Below, in pieces: positions 27,863 through 36,872 of a stretch of DNA of 64,000 bases (its first letter is position 1; each line of letters starts with the position of its first letter). The stretch is from Caloramator quimbayensis (GTDB lineage: Bacteria; Bacillota; Clostridia; Clostridiales; Caloramatoraceae). The notes under the pieces are model-generated. The model saw only the letters and a list, made by a program, of their open reading frames with translations, made no database searches and was not told where the DNA came from. Location of the stretch: positions 1 through 64,000 of the forward strand of contig NZ_FUYH01000011.1 of the NCBI RefSeq assembly GCF_900167605.1, given 5' to 3'. The position numbers and the translations under genes are program-made.

Positions 27863-27900
27863 AATTTTGTCCGTTTTTCGTCCGTTTTTATTTTTTAAAG

Positions 27901-27976
27901 TGGCAGGGGCAGAAGGAATCGAACCCTCAACCAACGGTTTTGGAGACCGCTACTCTACCAATTGAGCTATACCCCT
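27901..27976 (-). tRNA. tRNA-Trp (anticodon CCA)
   Basis: On the minus strand the sequence folds as a tRNA of 73 bases plus an encoded CCA (27903-27901). The acceptor AGGGGTA pairs with TGCCCCT, the D-arm contains GCTCAATTGGTAGAGT, the anticodon loop TCTCCAAAA carries CCA, and the T-arm GGGTTCGATTCC is canonical. It is an isolated tRNA gene with its own terminator. Confidence 0.97.
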
Positions 27977-28107
27977 GCGACAAAAACTATTATATATTAT
28001 ATTTGCAAAAAAGGCAATACCCTTTTAATATTTGTGCTTATGTTATTGATATGTTTTTCTTTTCCATTTAGTAAGAATTGAAAAAAACATTATAGAAGAT
28101 GCATGTA

Positions 28108-28132
28108 TTATCAAGATATATTATATCTTGAT
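28108..28132. repeat. 25-bp AT-rich palindrome
   Basis: Perfect 12-bp arms (28108-28119 with 28121-28132, TATCAAGATATA and its complement) around one central base. It lies downstream of the leftward membrane-protein gene, without a T-run. It may be a weak terminator or a regulator site. Confidence 0.45.
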
Positions 28133-28178
28133 ATATACTTTCTTCCCACGTATATATTTCTATGTTCATAGCTGCTTT

Positions 28179-28472
28179 TTAAGGTGAAGACTGTGTGTTA
28201 TTCTTTAATAGCTTCATTGCCTCATCGAATAATTCCTGTATAAGCAGCCTAAAACCATCCTTTGTAATTACGCTTTTGATAACTGCAGGAAGCTTATCGT
28301 ACTGGCTTACAACCCATTCTAATTTGTCCTTTCCTTCTGATATTGAGAATTCTTCTGCCCTTTTTTCAATGTAGAGCATAAGCTCAAGAGCAATTTTTTT
28401 AGCTAATGTTCTATTTACAAGATAATAGATTATGAGAATTACAACTGTTGTAATAATTCCCCAATATGCCAT
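28179..28472 (-). CDS. Small membrane protein (holin-like)
   Basis: A 97-residue protein with one N-terminal transmembrane helix (residues 4-20) and a charged helical tail containing KLEWVVSQYDKLPAVIKSVITKDG and a C-terminal LIQELFDEAMKLLK helix. This layout resembles phage holins of the LLH type, but no phage genes surround it, so the comparison is only structural. A GGAGGGG ribosome site precedes the ATG. Function unknown. Confidence 0.6.
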   Translation of the reverse strand: MAYWGIITTVVILIIYYLVNRTLAKKIALELMLYIEKRAEEFSISEGKDKLEWVVSQYDKLPAVIKSVITKDGFRLLIQELFDEAMKLLKNNTQSSP

Positions 28473-28526
28473 AGTATCCCCTCCTGATAAATATAATATG
28501 AAGTCAATTTACAGGAGGTTAAAACT

Positions 28527-28901
28527 TTATCTTAATTTATTTCCACAATAAGGACAATATATAAAATTATTATCCACCTCATTTTTACAATTTGGGCAGA
28601 TATTATAGTCGTAGTTATTATAAAGAGGTCTTAAATCTTCATCATTAAGGGGTATATCCCTTCCTCTTTCAATCTCTTCCCCTTTTTCTATGGGTATCTC
28701 AAAGGGGCGGTTGCAGCATCTTGAAATTATATAGTATTTCTTTGACCACTTTATAATTGGTATGAAGAAAAAGTGAAAAACATTATAGGTTTTAATCAGC
28801 CTGAAGGAAGTCATAGCACCGCAGGCTTTACATATGACGTTTTGGATGTCTTTTATTTCTTCTTGTTTTGTTTCTATTCCGAAAATGCCTATAAAAAACA
28901 T
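28527..28901 (-). CDS. Zinc-ribbon protein
   Basis: A 124-residue protein with two cysteine clusters: an N-terminal CKAC (residues 25-28) with a later CCNRP near 61, and a C-terminal CPNC...CPYCG ribbon (about 101-120). A hydrophobic FHFFFIPIIKW stretch near 43 could touch the membrane. GGGAGGG precedes the ATG. It is likely to be a small zinc-binding protein of unknown role, transcribed with or just ahead of the holin-like gene. Confidence 0.7.
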   Translation of the reverse strand: MFFIGIFGIETKQEEIKDIQNVICKACGAMTSFRLIKTYNVFHFFFIPIIKWSKKYYIISRCCNRPFEIPIEKGEEIERGRDIPLNDEDLRPLYNNYDYNICPNCKNEVDNNFIYCPYCGNKLR

Positions 28902-29138
28902 ATGAATCCCTCCCTTATTATATCATTTTACCTTAACAGCATCATTTTTTAAATCTTTATGATAAAATTATCATAGGCACAAAATGGAATACTGCTGTAA
29001 TCAATATGTTTTATTTGATTTCACTGAAAATGAGATAGATGTGAAATAAAAATATATACATCTATGATTACGGCAATGTTTAGATTAAACCTTATTAAAA
29101 TATATAGTATAATATATATAAAAAATGGTGGTGATATT

Positions 29139-29699
29139 ATGAGAAGCATCGTTGAAATAATAGAAGAAAGTCCAATTATTGCAGCAGTCAGAGATGTTAA
29201 GGAACTTGAAGGGGCGATAGAGAGCAGAGCAGGTATAATTTTTATGCTCTGTGGGAGCATTTTAAACATGAATCAGATTATAAAAAGGATTAAAAATAAA
29301 GATAAGTATGTGTTTATTCATATAGATTTAGTAGAGGGGCTTGGAAGAGACAGTGCAGCGGTAGAGTTTTTAAAAGGAGTTGGAGCTGATGGCATAATAA
29401 CGACAAGACCTTCCCTTATAAAGGATGCAAAATCCTGCGGTATGTATGCAATACAAAGGCTTTTCATGGTTGATTCCCGCTCCCTTGAGACGGGTATTAA
29501 AAGCATTTTAGATGAAAGGCCTAATGCAGTTGAAATAATGCCTGCAGCAACTTCAAAAATAATTAAAAAAATACATGAGAAAATAAACATACCAGTTATA
29601 GCTGGAGGACTTGTGCTTGAAAAGAGCGATGTTATAAATGCACTGTCTAATGGTGCAGTTGCAGTATCTACATCTCAAAACTTCTTATGGGATGAATAG
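29139..29699 (+). CDS. glpP: Glycerol-3-phosphate-responsive antiterminator GlpP
   Basis: A 186-residue TIM-barrel RNA-binding antiterminator that, with glycerol 3-phosphate, prevents termination in glycerol operon leaders. Family stretches include IAAVRDVKEL, FMLCGSILNMNQI, VFIHIDLVEGLGRD, DGIITTRPSLIKDAK, EIMPAATSKII and PVIAGGLV. The start at 29139 follows GGTGGTGA; the longer upstream frame has no ribosome site. No glpF, glpK or glpD gene is adjacent, so it acts in trans. Confidence 0.93.
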   Translation: MRSIVEIIEESPIIAAVRDVKELEGAIESRAGIIFMLCGSILNMNQIIKRIKNKDKYVFIHIDLVEGLGRDSAAVEFLKGVGADGIITTRPSLIKDAKSCGMYAIQRLFMVDSRSLETGIKSILDERPNAVEIMPAATSKIIKKIHEKINIPVIAGGLVLEKSDVINALSNGAVAVSTSQNFLWDE

Positions 29700-29719
29700 A
29701 TTAATGTATAATAAATTTG

Positions 29720-29751
29720 TATAAAAAAATACCTGGAGAATTTTCTCCAGG
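29720..29751 (-). terminator. Leftward-oriented terminator-like hairpin
   Basis: A stem (29732-29739 with 29744-29751, CCTGGAGA and its complement) is followed on the minus strand by TATTTTTTTAT. Both flanking genes run rightward, so the T-run faces the wrong way for glpP. Rightward it forms a hairpin without a T-run. Confidence 0.5.
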
Positions 29752-29886
29752 CTAATGGGTAAATGGGTTGGGGTTTATTTGTTGCCGCTTTTATTATTCT
29801 ATCATATTTTTGTATTTTGTGTGTTAAGATTTTGTAAACAAAGGTAAAGACATGTCGAAAACAATAAAATAATAGGAGATGTGTTT

Positions 29887-30909
29887 ATGGATATTAAAGT
29901 ACTTGGTATTGAAACAAGCTGTGATGAAACATCGGCGGCAGTTATTTTAAATGGGAGGAAGGTCTTATCAAACGTAATATCTTCACAGATAGATATACAT
30001 AAAAAATTCGGAGGGGTAGTACCTGAGGTAGCATCAAGAAAGCATGTTGAGGCTGTGTGCAATGTAGTAAAGCAGGCATTAGATGAGGCAGGGTTATCTT
30101 TTAAAGATATAGATGTAATAGCAGCAACCTATGGCCCAGGGCTTGTGGGAGCTCTTTTAGTCGGTCTTTCCTATGCGAAGGGTTTAGCCCTTTCCTTAAA
30201 CAAACCCTTTATTGGTGTAAATCATATAGAGGGGCATATAAGTGCAAACTATATCGCTCACACTAATCTTGAGCCTCCTTTTGTATGTCTTGTAGTTTCA
30301 GGAGGTCATACCCATCTTGTATATGTAAAGGACTATGGAGAGTACGAAATTATAGGAAGAACGAGGGATGATGCTGCAGGTGAGGCTTATGATAAGGTTG
30401 CAAGGGCAATAGGACTTGGATATCCAGGAGGGCCACTTATAGATAAACTTGCAAAGGAAGGAGACAAAAATGCAATAAAATTTCCAAGGGCTTATCTTGA
30501 GGATGAGAGCTTTGATTTTTCCTTCAGCGGTCTTAAATCTGCGGTTTTAAATTATCTTAATAAGATGAATATGCAGGGACTTGAAATAAATAGAGCAGAT
30601 GTTGCAGCAAGTTTTCAGCAGTCAGTTGTTGAGGTTCTTGTGGATAAGTCTATAACTGCTGCAAAATATAAAGGAGTTGATACTTTATGCATTGCAGGAG
30701 GTGTTGCATCTAATAGTGAACTTAGGAATCAATTGGAGAAAAGATGTAAAAAAGAAGGAATAAGATTTTTATATCCAAATACAATATTATGTACTGATAA
30801 TGCTGCGATGATAGCCTGTGCAGGGTATTATGATTATATAAAATACGGGCCTTCGAAATTGTCGCTTAATGCAGTAGCTTCATTAAAAATAGGAGAAAGG
30901 TGTGAATAA
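29887..30909 (+). CDS. tsaD: tRNA N6-threonylcarbamoyladenosine transferase TsaD
   Basis: Transfers the threonylcarbamoyl group to A37 of ANN-decoding tRNAs, with TsaB and TsaE. The 340-residue ASKHA-fold protein has [12 protein letters not shown] at the start, the metal-binding HIEGH motif near residue 111, VSGGHTHLV near 135, [14 protein letters not shown] near 157 and [13 protein letters not shown] near 264. ATG 29887 is chosen, with AGGAGA upstream. tsaB and tsaE are not adjacent. Confidence 0.97.
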   Translation: MDIKVLGIETSCDETSAAVILNGRKVLSNVISSQIDIHKKFGGVVPEVASRKHVEAVCNVVKQALDEAGLSFKDIDVIAATYGPGLVGALLVGLSYAKGLALSLNKPFIGVNHIEGHISANYIAHTNLEPPFVCLVVSGGHTHLVYVKDYGEYEIIGRTRDDAAGEAYDKVARAIGLGYPGGPLIDKLAKEGDKNAIKFPRAYLEDESFDFSFSGLKSAVLNYLNKMNMQGLEINRADVAASFQQSVVEVLVDKSITAAKYKGVDTLCIAGGVASNSELRNQLEKRCKKEGIRFLYPNTILCTDNAAMIACAGYYDYIKYGPSKLSLNAVASLKIGERCE

Positions 30910-31034
30910 ACTCGATTAATTGTTAGTAAATTTTAATATGTTGATAAAAATATGTGGATAGTGTGAAATACTGTTGAAAAACTTTTGTATAAAGGGATTT
31001 TGACTGTGGATAAGTATGTGGATATTGTGGATAT
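30901..31034. promoter_or_regulatory. Cluster of DnaA-box-like sequences
   Basis: One consensus DnaA box (TGTGGATAA, 31005-31013) and three one-mismatch copies (30953-30961, 31017-31025, 31026-31034, the last two directly abutting) all lie in the same orientation; further near-matches occur at 30901 and 30940. An AT-rich stretch (31035-31090) follows. The remaining spacer before the regulator gene shows only its GGGAGG site at 31107. Confidence 0.6.
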
Positions 31035-31116
31035 TAACATAATATTTATAATATAAAGTAAAATGCTGAATTTTTAATTTAGTTTAAATAATTGAAGAGG
31101 GTATGGGAGGTAATTT

Positions 31117-32754
31117 ATGTATAAGCTTATTATTGTTGATGATGAAGAGGAAGAAAGAAAAGGCATTATAAATAAAATAGAATGGGATAAATATGGATTT
31201 GAGATTGCTGGAGAAGCTGAAAATGGAATAGAGGCTTTAGAGATTGCTGAAAGGGTAGAACCTGATATTGTTATTACAGATATCAAGATGCCATTCATGG
31301 ATGGTCTTACTTTATGTAGTAAAATAAGGAATATGCATCCTAACACAAAAATAATTATCTTAACAGGATTTGACCAATTCGAATATGCACAAAAAGCTAT
31401 TAAATTTGATGTTATTGAATATATTTTAAAACCTGTTTCATCAAAAGAACTTCTTGAAGTTCTTATAAATGTGAAGAAAAAAATGGATGATGAAATTGCT
31501 CAAAAAAAAGATATAGAAGTATTAAAAGAATATTATAACAAAAGCTTTCCTATTTTAAGACAGACATTTTTATGTTCTATAGTTTCAAAGAAGATAAAAA
31601 AAGATGAGATAATAGAGAAGTTAGAAACTTATAATGTTAAAATAATGGGTAAAATTTTTGCAATTGCTTTAATTAGTATTAACTTTAATAAGTTTGAAGA
31701 TACATATTGCTTAGCTGACGTCAGAAAAGATGATATTAAGTTCAATGAAAATGATGAATATGTTAAATTAGGTGTTCTTAAAGTTTGTGAGGAAATAGTT
31801 GAAAAGCATGAAATAGGAATTTCTTTTATGAATGAAGATTTTATCGTATTGATATTATCAGATTCGGATGATAATAATGATATATTTATGTCAAGAATTC
31901 TTTTAACACTCGAAGAAATAAGACAATCGATTAAAAAGTTTTACAATATATCATGTACTATTGGGATAGGCAGTTTATTTAAAGAAATCGATTTTATTAG
32001 TAATGCATATAAGAGTGCTGTTTCTGCAGTCAGTTATGGATCTATAATTGATGATAATATAATATATATTGAAGATGTAGAACCCCAAATTGTACAAGAA
32101 ACAATATTTGATCAATTTAAAGAAAAAAGACTATTAAATAGTATAAAGTTTGGTACTAAAAATGAAACAGTCGAAATAATAGAAGGATTATTTAAAGAGA
32201 TAGTAGATTCTAAAATGTCATATAAAAATTATCAAATATATTTAATTGGAATAATTAATACAATATTAAAAGTTATACAAGATTTGCACATTGATTTAGA
32301 TAATATTTTTGAGGATAACTGCGATATATTTTATGAAATATTAAAAATGAAGGAAATAAAAGAGGTTGAACTCTTGCTAATTAATATATGTTTAAAGATA
32401 AAAAGCAAAATTGTAAGGGAAAGACAGAACTCTTATAAAGAAATTGTACAAGCTTCTATCAAATATATAAACGAAAATTACAACGATAGTGAGCTTTCAG
32501 TAGAAAAAGTTTGTAAAATACTTCATGTAAGTCCGGCATATTTTAGTACAATTTTTAAAAAAGAAACAAAGTATACCTTTGTAAATTATTTAACCAATAT
32601 TAGGATGGAAGCTGCTAAAGAACTTTTAAAAACAACTAATTATAAAACATTAGAGATAGCTAAAAGGGTTGGTTATTCAGAACCTAATTATTTTAGTTAT
32701 TGCTTTAAAAAGAACTTTAATATATCCCCATCAGAGTACAGAAATAGTATTTAG
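31117..32754 (+). CDS. YesN/AraC-type response regulator
   Basis: A 545-residue transcription factor with an N-terminal receiver domain (acidic DDEEEE near residue 8, phospho-acceptor Asp in VITDIKMPFMDG near 55, Lys in LKPVSS near 105), a long middle region, and a C-terminal AraC-type double helix-turn-helix (about 440-545, SVEKVCKILHVSPAYFSTIFKK). It lies immediately upstream of its histidine kinase, a sugar-binding lipoprotein and mglBAC. By analogy with the XylFII-LytS-YesN system of solventogenic clostridia, it should activate the downstream sugar transporter. Confidence 0.92.
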   Translation: MYKLIIVDDEEEERKGIINKIEWDKYGFEIAGEAENGIEALEIAERVEPDIVITDIKMPFMDGLTLCSKIRNMHPNTKIIILTGFDQFEYAQKAIKFDVIEYILKPVSSKELLEVLINVKKKMDDEIAQKKDIEVLKEYYNKSFPILRQTFLCSIVSKKIKKDEIIEKLETYNVKIMGKIFAIALISINFNKFEDTYCLADVRKDDIKFNENDEYVKLGVLKVCEEIVEKHEIGISFMNEDFIVLILSDSDDNNDIFMSRILLTLEEIRQSIKKFYNISCTIGIGSLFKEIDFISNAYKSAVSAVSYGSIIDDNIIYIEDVEPQIVQETIFDQFKEKRLLNSIKFGTKNETVEIIEGLFKEIVDSKMSYKNYQIYLIGIINTILKVIQDLHIDLDNIFEDNCDIFYEILKMKEIKEVELLLINICLKIKSKIVRERQNSYKEIVQASIKYINENYNDSELSVEKVCKILHVSPAYFSTIFKKETKYTFVNYLTNIRMEAAKELLKTTNYKTLEIAKRVGYSEPNYFSYCFKKNFNISPSEYRNSI

Positions 32755-32773
32755 CTGTAAAGGAGATGGGCCT

Positions 32774-34579
32774 TTGAAAGAAAAAATGATGAAAGAAGTG
32801 AAAAAATATTATAAATTATTTAAAAATTCAATTGAATTTAAAAGTATACAGTTTGTTATTAGTGTATCTTTTATTTTAATCACTATTCTGGCAATGCTGT
32901 TTATCGGTATTGCCCTTTATAATAAAGTTTCACGCCTTTCAGAGCAAAATGCAATATTAAATACAAGACAGATAATAGATCAGGTTAACACAAACTTAGA
33001 TTATTATATGAAAAGTATGATAGAAATTTCTGATTATATAGATAATGCAATATATAATGATTATGATTTGCAGAACGGAAATCTTAAGCAACAAATGAAT
33101 GTAATTGTAAACTCAAGAAAAGATATAGTAACTCTTGCAATATTTTCTGAAGATGGTGAGCTTATTCTTAGTGTTCCTTCAGATAAAATGAAAAGTACAA
33201 CAAATATCAAAGAACAGGATTGGTTTACAACTCCTTTAAAAGAACCTGGTAATTTATATTTTTCATCTCCGCATGTACAAAATATATTCGATGGACAGCA
33301 TAGATGGGTTGTTTCATTAAGCAGAAAGATTACAATAAATAAAAATGGAAGAAGGATTCCAGGAGTCTTGCTCGTAGATATGAATTTTAGTGTAATTGAG
33401 CAGTTATGTACAAAAGTATCATTTGGAGAAAAAGGATATATATATATTATTGATTCTAAAGGTAATATAGTTTATCATCCTCAGCTTCCTCTTATTAATG
33501 TGGGATTAAAACAAGAAAATGTAAAAGAGGTACAGGAACATGTTTTTGGAAGATATTTTGATAAGGTAAATGGAGAGAGGCGCCTTATAACTATAGAAAC
33601 AGTAAATTTCTGTAGATGGAGAATAGTTGGAATTGCTTATATGGATGAAATATCAACTGTTAAAAAAGATATATTGTTTTATATTTTTTGGGTTTTTGTA
33701 TTTGGCATACTGCTTTTTATTTTTATTTCAGCAATCATATCTTCTAAAATTTCAAGACCAATAAAACAACTGGAAAAATCGATGAAGATGGTTGAGCAAG
33801 GACAATTAAATATAAATCTTGATATTAAAGGAGAAGCTGAAGTAGCTCAACTGTCACGTACCTTTAACTTAATGGTTTTAAGAATAAGACAGCTTATGAA
33901 TCAAATTGTACAAGAACAAGAGTCTAAAAGGATAAGTGAACTTAATGCACTTCAAGCGCAAATAAATCCTCATTTTTTATATAATACATTAGATTCTGTT
34001 GTATGGATGGCGGAAAATGGGAAACATGATGATGTAATATGTATGGTTACAGCACTTGCAAGATTATTTAGGATAAGTATAAGCAGAGGAAAGAATATAA
34101 TAAATGTATCAGAAGAACTTGAGCATGCAAGAAATTACCTTGTTATACAAAGCATAAGATATAGAAATAAATTTGAATATGAATTCAATATACAAGAAGA
34201 GGCGTTAAGATATAAAACTTTGAAATTAATTCTTCAGCCTATTATAGAAAATGCAATATATCATGGAATAGAATATATGGTTGATAAAGGAAAGATTAAA
34301 ATATCAGTTTCCATTGAAAATGATAAGTTGTTGTTTATAGTTGAAGATAATGGAGTAGGAATAGAACCGGAAGTATTAAACAGTCTTTTGGATAAAGAAT
34401 TAAATAAAAAAAGGGATTCGGGTGTGGGAGTAAAAAATGTACATGAAAGAATACAATTGTATTTTGGAAAGCAGTATGGATTGAAAATAGAAAGTGAGTT
34501 GGATGAGGGTACTATTGTTCAGATATGGCTTCCTCTTATTGAAGAAGTAAGTAAGGAGGATAAACAAAATGAAATATAA
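32774..34579 (+). CDS. YesM/LytS-type sensor histidine kinase
   Basis: A ~600-residue membrane kinase. A transmembrane helix near residues 25-47 is followed by a large extracytoplasmic Cache-like domain, a second helix near 300-325, a HAMP linker (SRPIKQLEKSM...), the phospho-acceptor His in QINPHFLYNTLDSV near 400, and a HATPase domain (NAIYHG, VEDNGVGI, GVGVKNVHERI). A TTG at 32774 is preferred: AGGAG at 32761-32765 has 8-base spacing, whereas the longer frame overlaps the regulator gene. It overlaps the next gene by 11 bases. Confidence 0.9.
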   Translation: MKEKMMKEVKKYYKLFKNSIEFKSIQFVISVSFILITILAMLFIGIALYNKVSRLSEQNAILNTRQIIDQVNTNLDYYMKSMIEISDYIDNAIYNDYDLQNGNLKQQMNVIVNSRKDIVTLAIFSEDGELILSVPSDKMKSTTNIKEQDWFTTPLKEPGNLYFSSPHVQNIFDGQHRWVVSLSRKITINKNGRRIPGVLLVDMNFSVIEQLCTKVSFGEKGYIYIIDSKGNIVYHPQLPLINVGLKQENVKEVQEHVFGRYFDKVNGERRLITIETVNFCRWRIVGIAYMDEISTVKKDILFYIFWVFVFGILLFIFISAIISSKISRPIKQLEKSMKMVEQGQLNINLDIKGEAEVAQLSRTFNLMVLRIRQLMNQIVQEQESKRISELNALQAQINPHFLYNTLDSVVWMAENGKHDDVICMVTALARLFRISISRGKNIINVSEELEHARNYLVIQSIRYRNKFEYEFNIQEEALRYKTLKLILQPIIENAIYHGIEYMVDKGKIKISVSIENDKLLFIVEDNGVGIEPEVLNSLLDKELNKKRDSGVGVKNVHERIQLYFGKQYGLKIESELDEGTIVQIWLPLIEEVSKEDKQNEI

Positions 34580-35555
34580 AATAAGTATTCTTTTAATATT
34601 ATTTATTTTGATTTTATCTGAAAGCTGTATGGTTAATAAAAGTACAAGTTCTAACTTTATTAACAATAAAAGGAAAAATATAGTTTTTATTTCTAAGATG
34701 AGTTATGGATATCATTGGGCTACTGTAAAACAGGGGGCTATTGCTGCATCAAAGGAATTTAATGTTGATATTGATTTTGCAGCTCCTGATCTTGAAGAGA
34801 ATGTTGAAGAACAGATTAAGCTTGTAAATAATGTTATAGATAATAATGATAAAACTGTAAATGCAATTGTTCTTGCGGCAAGTGACTATGATGAACTTGT
34901 TGATGTAATTGAAAAAGTTTATGATAAAAATATTCCCGTAATAGTAATTGATTCTGAAGTTAATACATCTAAGATAAGCAGCAATATTATTACTGATAAT
35001 TTTGAAGCAGGTAAAAAGATGGGAAATATCCTTGTGGATATTTGTGGCAAGAAAGCAAAAATCGCAATAATGAGTTTTATTAAAGGCTCTAGAAATGCAA
35101 AGCAAAGAGAAGATGGATTAATTAGTATTATCGCAAAGTATCCAGATATAAAATTAATATCTAAAGAATATTGTTATTCAGATACTTCTCTTGCATGTAA
35201 TTTAACAAAAAAATTATTATTAGAAAATGAAGATATTGATGGAATTGTAGCATTAAATGATATATCATCTGAAGGAGTAGCTTTAGCTGTTGATGAAATG
35301 AAATTAGGGGGGAAGGTAAAGGTAATTGCATATGACAGTACAACACAGGAACTTCATTATTTGGAAAAAGGAGTAATACAAGCGCTTGTAATAGAAAATC
35401 CATTTAGTATAGGATATTTAGGTGTAAAATTTGCAGTTGACAAACTTAATGGTAAGAAGATACCAAGTAAATATCTAATGGAAACAAAAGTAATAGATAA
35501 AAATAATATGTATCTTCCTGAAAATCAAAGGATGTTATTTCCTTTTGTGTGGTAA
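34569..35555 (+). CDS. Sugar-binding sensor lipoprotein (XylFII-like)
   Basis: A 328-residue periplasmic-binding-protein-like molecule with a lipoprotein-type N-terminus (hydrophobic residues 5-18 then SESC; the lipobox is imperfect). Ligand-domain motifs include VFISKMSYGYHWATVKQGA, IVLAASDYDEL, PVIVIDSEV and IVALNDISSEGVA. Because it overlaps the histidine kinase gene and is separated from the transporter genes, it most likely presents sugar to the kinase rather than feeding the ABC importer, as XylFII does for LytS. A second, dedicated binding protein (MglB) is encoded downstream. Confidence 0.85.
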   Translation: MKYKISILLILFILILSESCMVNKSTSSNFINNKRKNIVFISKMSYGYHWATVKQGAIAASKEFNVDIDFAAPDLEENVEEQIKLVNNVIDNNDKTVNAIVLAASDYDELVDVIEKVYDKNIPVIVIDSEVNTSKISSNIITDNFEAGKKMGNILVDICGKKAKIAIMSFIKGSRNAKQREDGLISIIAKYPDIKLISKEYCYSDTSLACNLTKKLLLENEDIDGIVALNDISSEGVALAVDEMKLGGKVKVIAYDSTTQELHYLEKGVIQALVIENPFSIGYLGVKFAVDKLNGKKIPSKYLMETKVIDKNNMYLPENQRMLFPFVW

Positions 35556-35653
35556 AAACACAAAAGGATTTTTATATATTTGATAAGAATTTTATATTTA
35601 AATATAACAGAATTTTGTGATAATTATATATAGTAGTAAAAATATTATAAAGT

Positions 35654-35702
35654 AAAGTCTATAAGGCTAAAAATATGAATATTAGTATACTTATTAGACT
35701 TT
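35654..35702 (+). promoter_or_regulatory. Inverted repeat in the mglB leader
   Basis: AAAGTCTATAAG (35654-35665) pairs imperfectly (one bulged base) with 35690-35702 and is followed by TTATTTTG. It could terminate the sensor operon or serve as a regulator site before mglB. Confidence 0.5.
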
Positions 35703-35738
35703 ATTTTGTAATAAATTTATAAAAAAGGGGGATTTTTC

Positions 35739-36773
35739 ATGAAAAAAGCAGGCGTAATACTGCTAACAGTAACATTATTATTATCAACTGTATTTACAGG
35801 ATGTGGAAGTCAGCAATCATCATCAGGGAATACTCAGTCAAAACCAACTATAGGAGTTGCAATTTATAAATTTGATGACACATTTATGACTGGTGTTAGA
35901 AACAATATATCAAAGGCAGCTGCTGATAGTGCTACAGTTGATATAGTAGATTCTCAAAATTCACAACCAACTCAAAACGATAAAGTAGATCTTTTTATAA
36001 CAAAAAAATATAATGCATTAGCAATCAACCCAGTTGATCGTACTACGGCAGGTGTATTAATTGAAAAGGCTCAAAAAGCTAATATACCAGTTGTATTTTT
36101 TAATCGTGAACCTTTGGCAGATGATATGAAAAAATGGGACAAGGTATATTATGTAGGAGCTAAAGCAGAGCAGTCAGGAAGCCTTCAAGGACAGATTGTT
36201 GTTGATTATTGGAAATCACATCCTGAGGCAGATAAAAATAAAGATGGAAAGATGCAGTATGTTATGCTCAAAGGTGAACCAGGGCATCAGGATGCAGAAC
36301 TTCGTACTAAATATTCAATTCAGGCTGTTCAAGATGCAGGAATTCAGGTAGAAAAACTTGCAGAAGATACAGGAATGTGGGATCGTGTAAAAGGCCAGGA
36401 AAAAATGGCTGCATTCCTTGCTTCTTTAGGAGATAAAATAGAAGTTGTATTTGCAAACAATGACGATATGGCACTTGGAGCAATTGAAGCATTAAAAGCT
36501 GCTGGATATTTTAAAGACGGGAAGTATATGCCAGTTGTTGGTGTTGATGCTACTGCTCCGGGAGTTGCAGCTCTTAAAGATGGCACAATGCTTGGAACTG
36601 TTTTAAATGATGCAAAAAATCAGGGAATAGCTACTTTCAAAGTAGCATATGTACTTTCACAGGGGCAGACACCAAGTAAAGAAAATACAGGATATGAAAT
36701 TACAGATGGGAAATATATTTGGGTTCCTTATGTAAAGATAACAAAAGATAATATAGCTGATGCACAACAATAA
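35739..36773 (+). CDS. mglB: Galactose/glucose-binding lipoprotein MglB
   Basis: A 344-residue substrate-binding protein with lipobox FTGC (Cys near residue 22). Closely MglB-like features are the FNREP strand end, the calcium loop DKNKDGKMQY, LKGEPGHQDAELRT, MWDRVKGQEKM, VFANNDDMALGAIEAL and VGVDATAPGV, which contribute sugar-ring contacts (Asn, Asp, Arg, Trp) in the galactose/glucose-binding protein. It supplies MglA/MglC. GGGGG precedes the ATG. Confidence 0.93.
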   Translation: MKKAGVILLTVTLLLSTVFTGCGSQQSSSGNTQSKPTIGVAIYKFDDTFMTGVRNNISKAAADSATVDIVDSQNSQPTQNDKVDLFITKKYNALAINPVDRTTAGVLIEKAQKANIPVVFFNREPLADDMKKWDKVYYVGAKAEQSGSLQGQIVVDYWKSHPEADKNKDGKMQYVMLKGEPGHQDAELRTKYSIQAVQDAGIQVEKLAEDTGMWDRVKGQEKMAAFLASLGDKIEVVFANNDDMALGAIEALKAAGYFKDGKYMPVVGVDATAPGVAALKDGTMLGTVLNDAKNQGIATFKVAYVLSQGQTPSKENTGYEITDGKYIWVPYVKITKDNIADAQQ

Positions 36774-36787
36774 TATATATTTTATAG

Positions 36788-36813
36788 GGGAGTAATGAAT
36801 TTATATTACTCCC
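36788..36813 (+). terminator. Intercistronic hairpin after mglB
   Basis: A 9-bp stem (36788-36796 with 36805-36813, GGGAGTAAT and its complement) is followed by a weak TTATATT run. It probably attenuates transcription so that binding protein exceeds ATPase and permease. Confidence 0.6.
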
Positions 36814-36872
36814 TTATATTCCAGTATATTTCTAAAAATAGCAGTAATAAAACACGCAGGGAGGTAATTATA

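Noticed and set aside
27710-27934. 74-codon leftward ORF with GSIPSAP-like residues
   Set aside because: It is read from the tRNA-Trp 3' end and the adjacent terminator, a common false ORF next to tRNA genes.
28179-28472. Holin-like gene as evidence of a prophage
   Set aside because: No lysin, structural or integrase genes lie near it, and the similarity is only in size and layout.
30901-31090. Chromosome replication origin at the DnaA-box cluster
   Set aside because: None of dnaA, dnaN, rnpA-rpmH or gyrase genes is near, and the flanking genes (tsaD, sugar sensor) are not origin neighbours. I report it only as a DnaA-box cluster.
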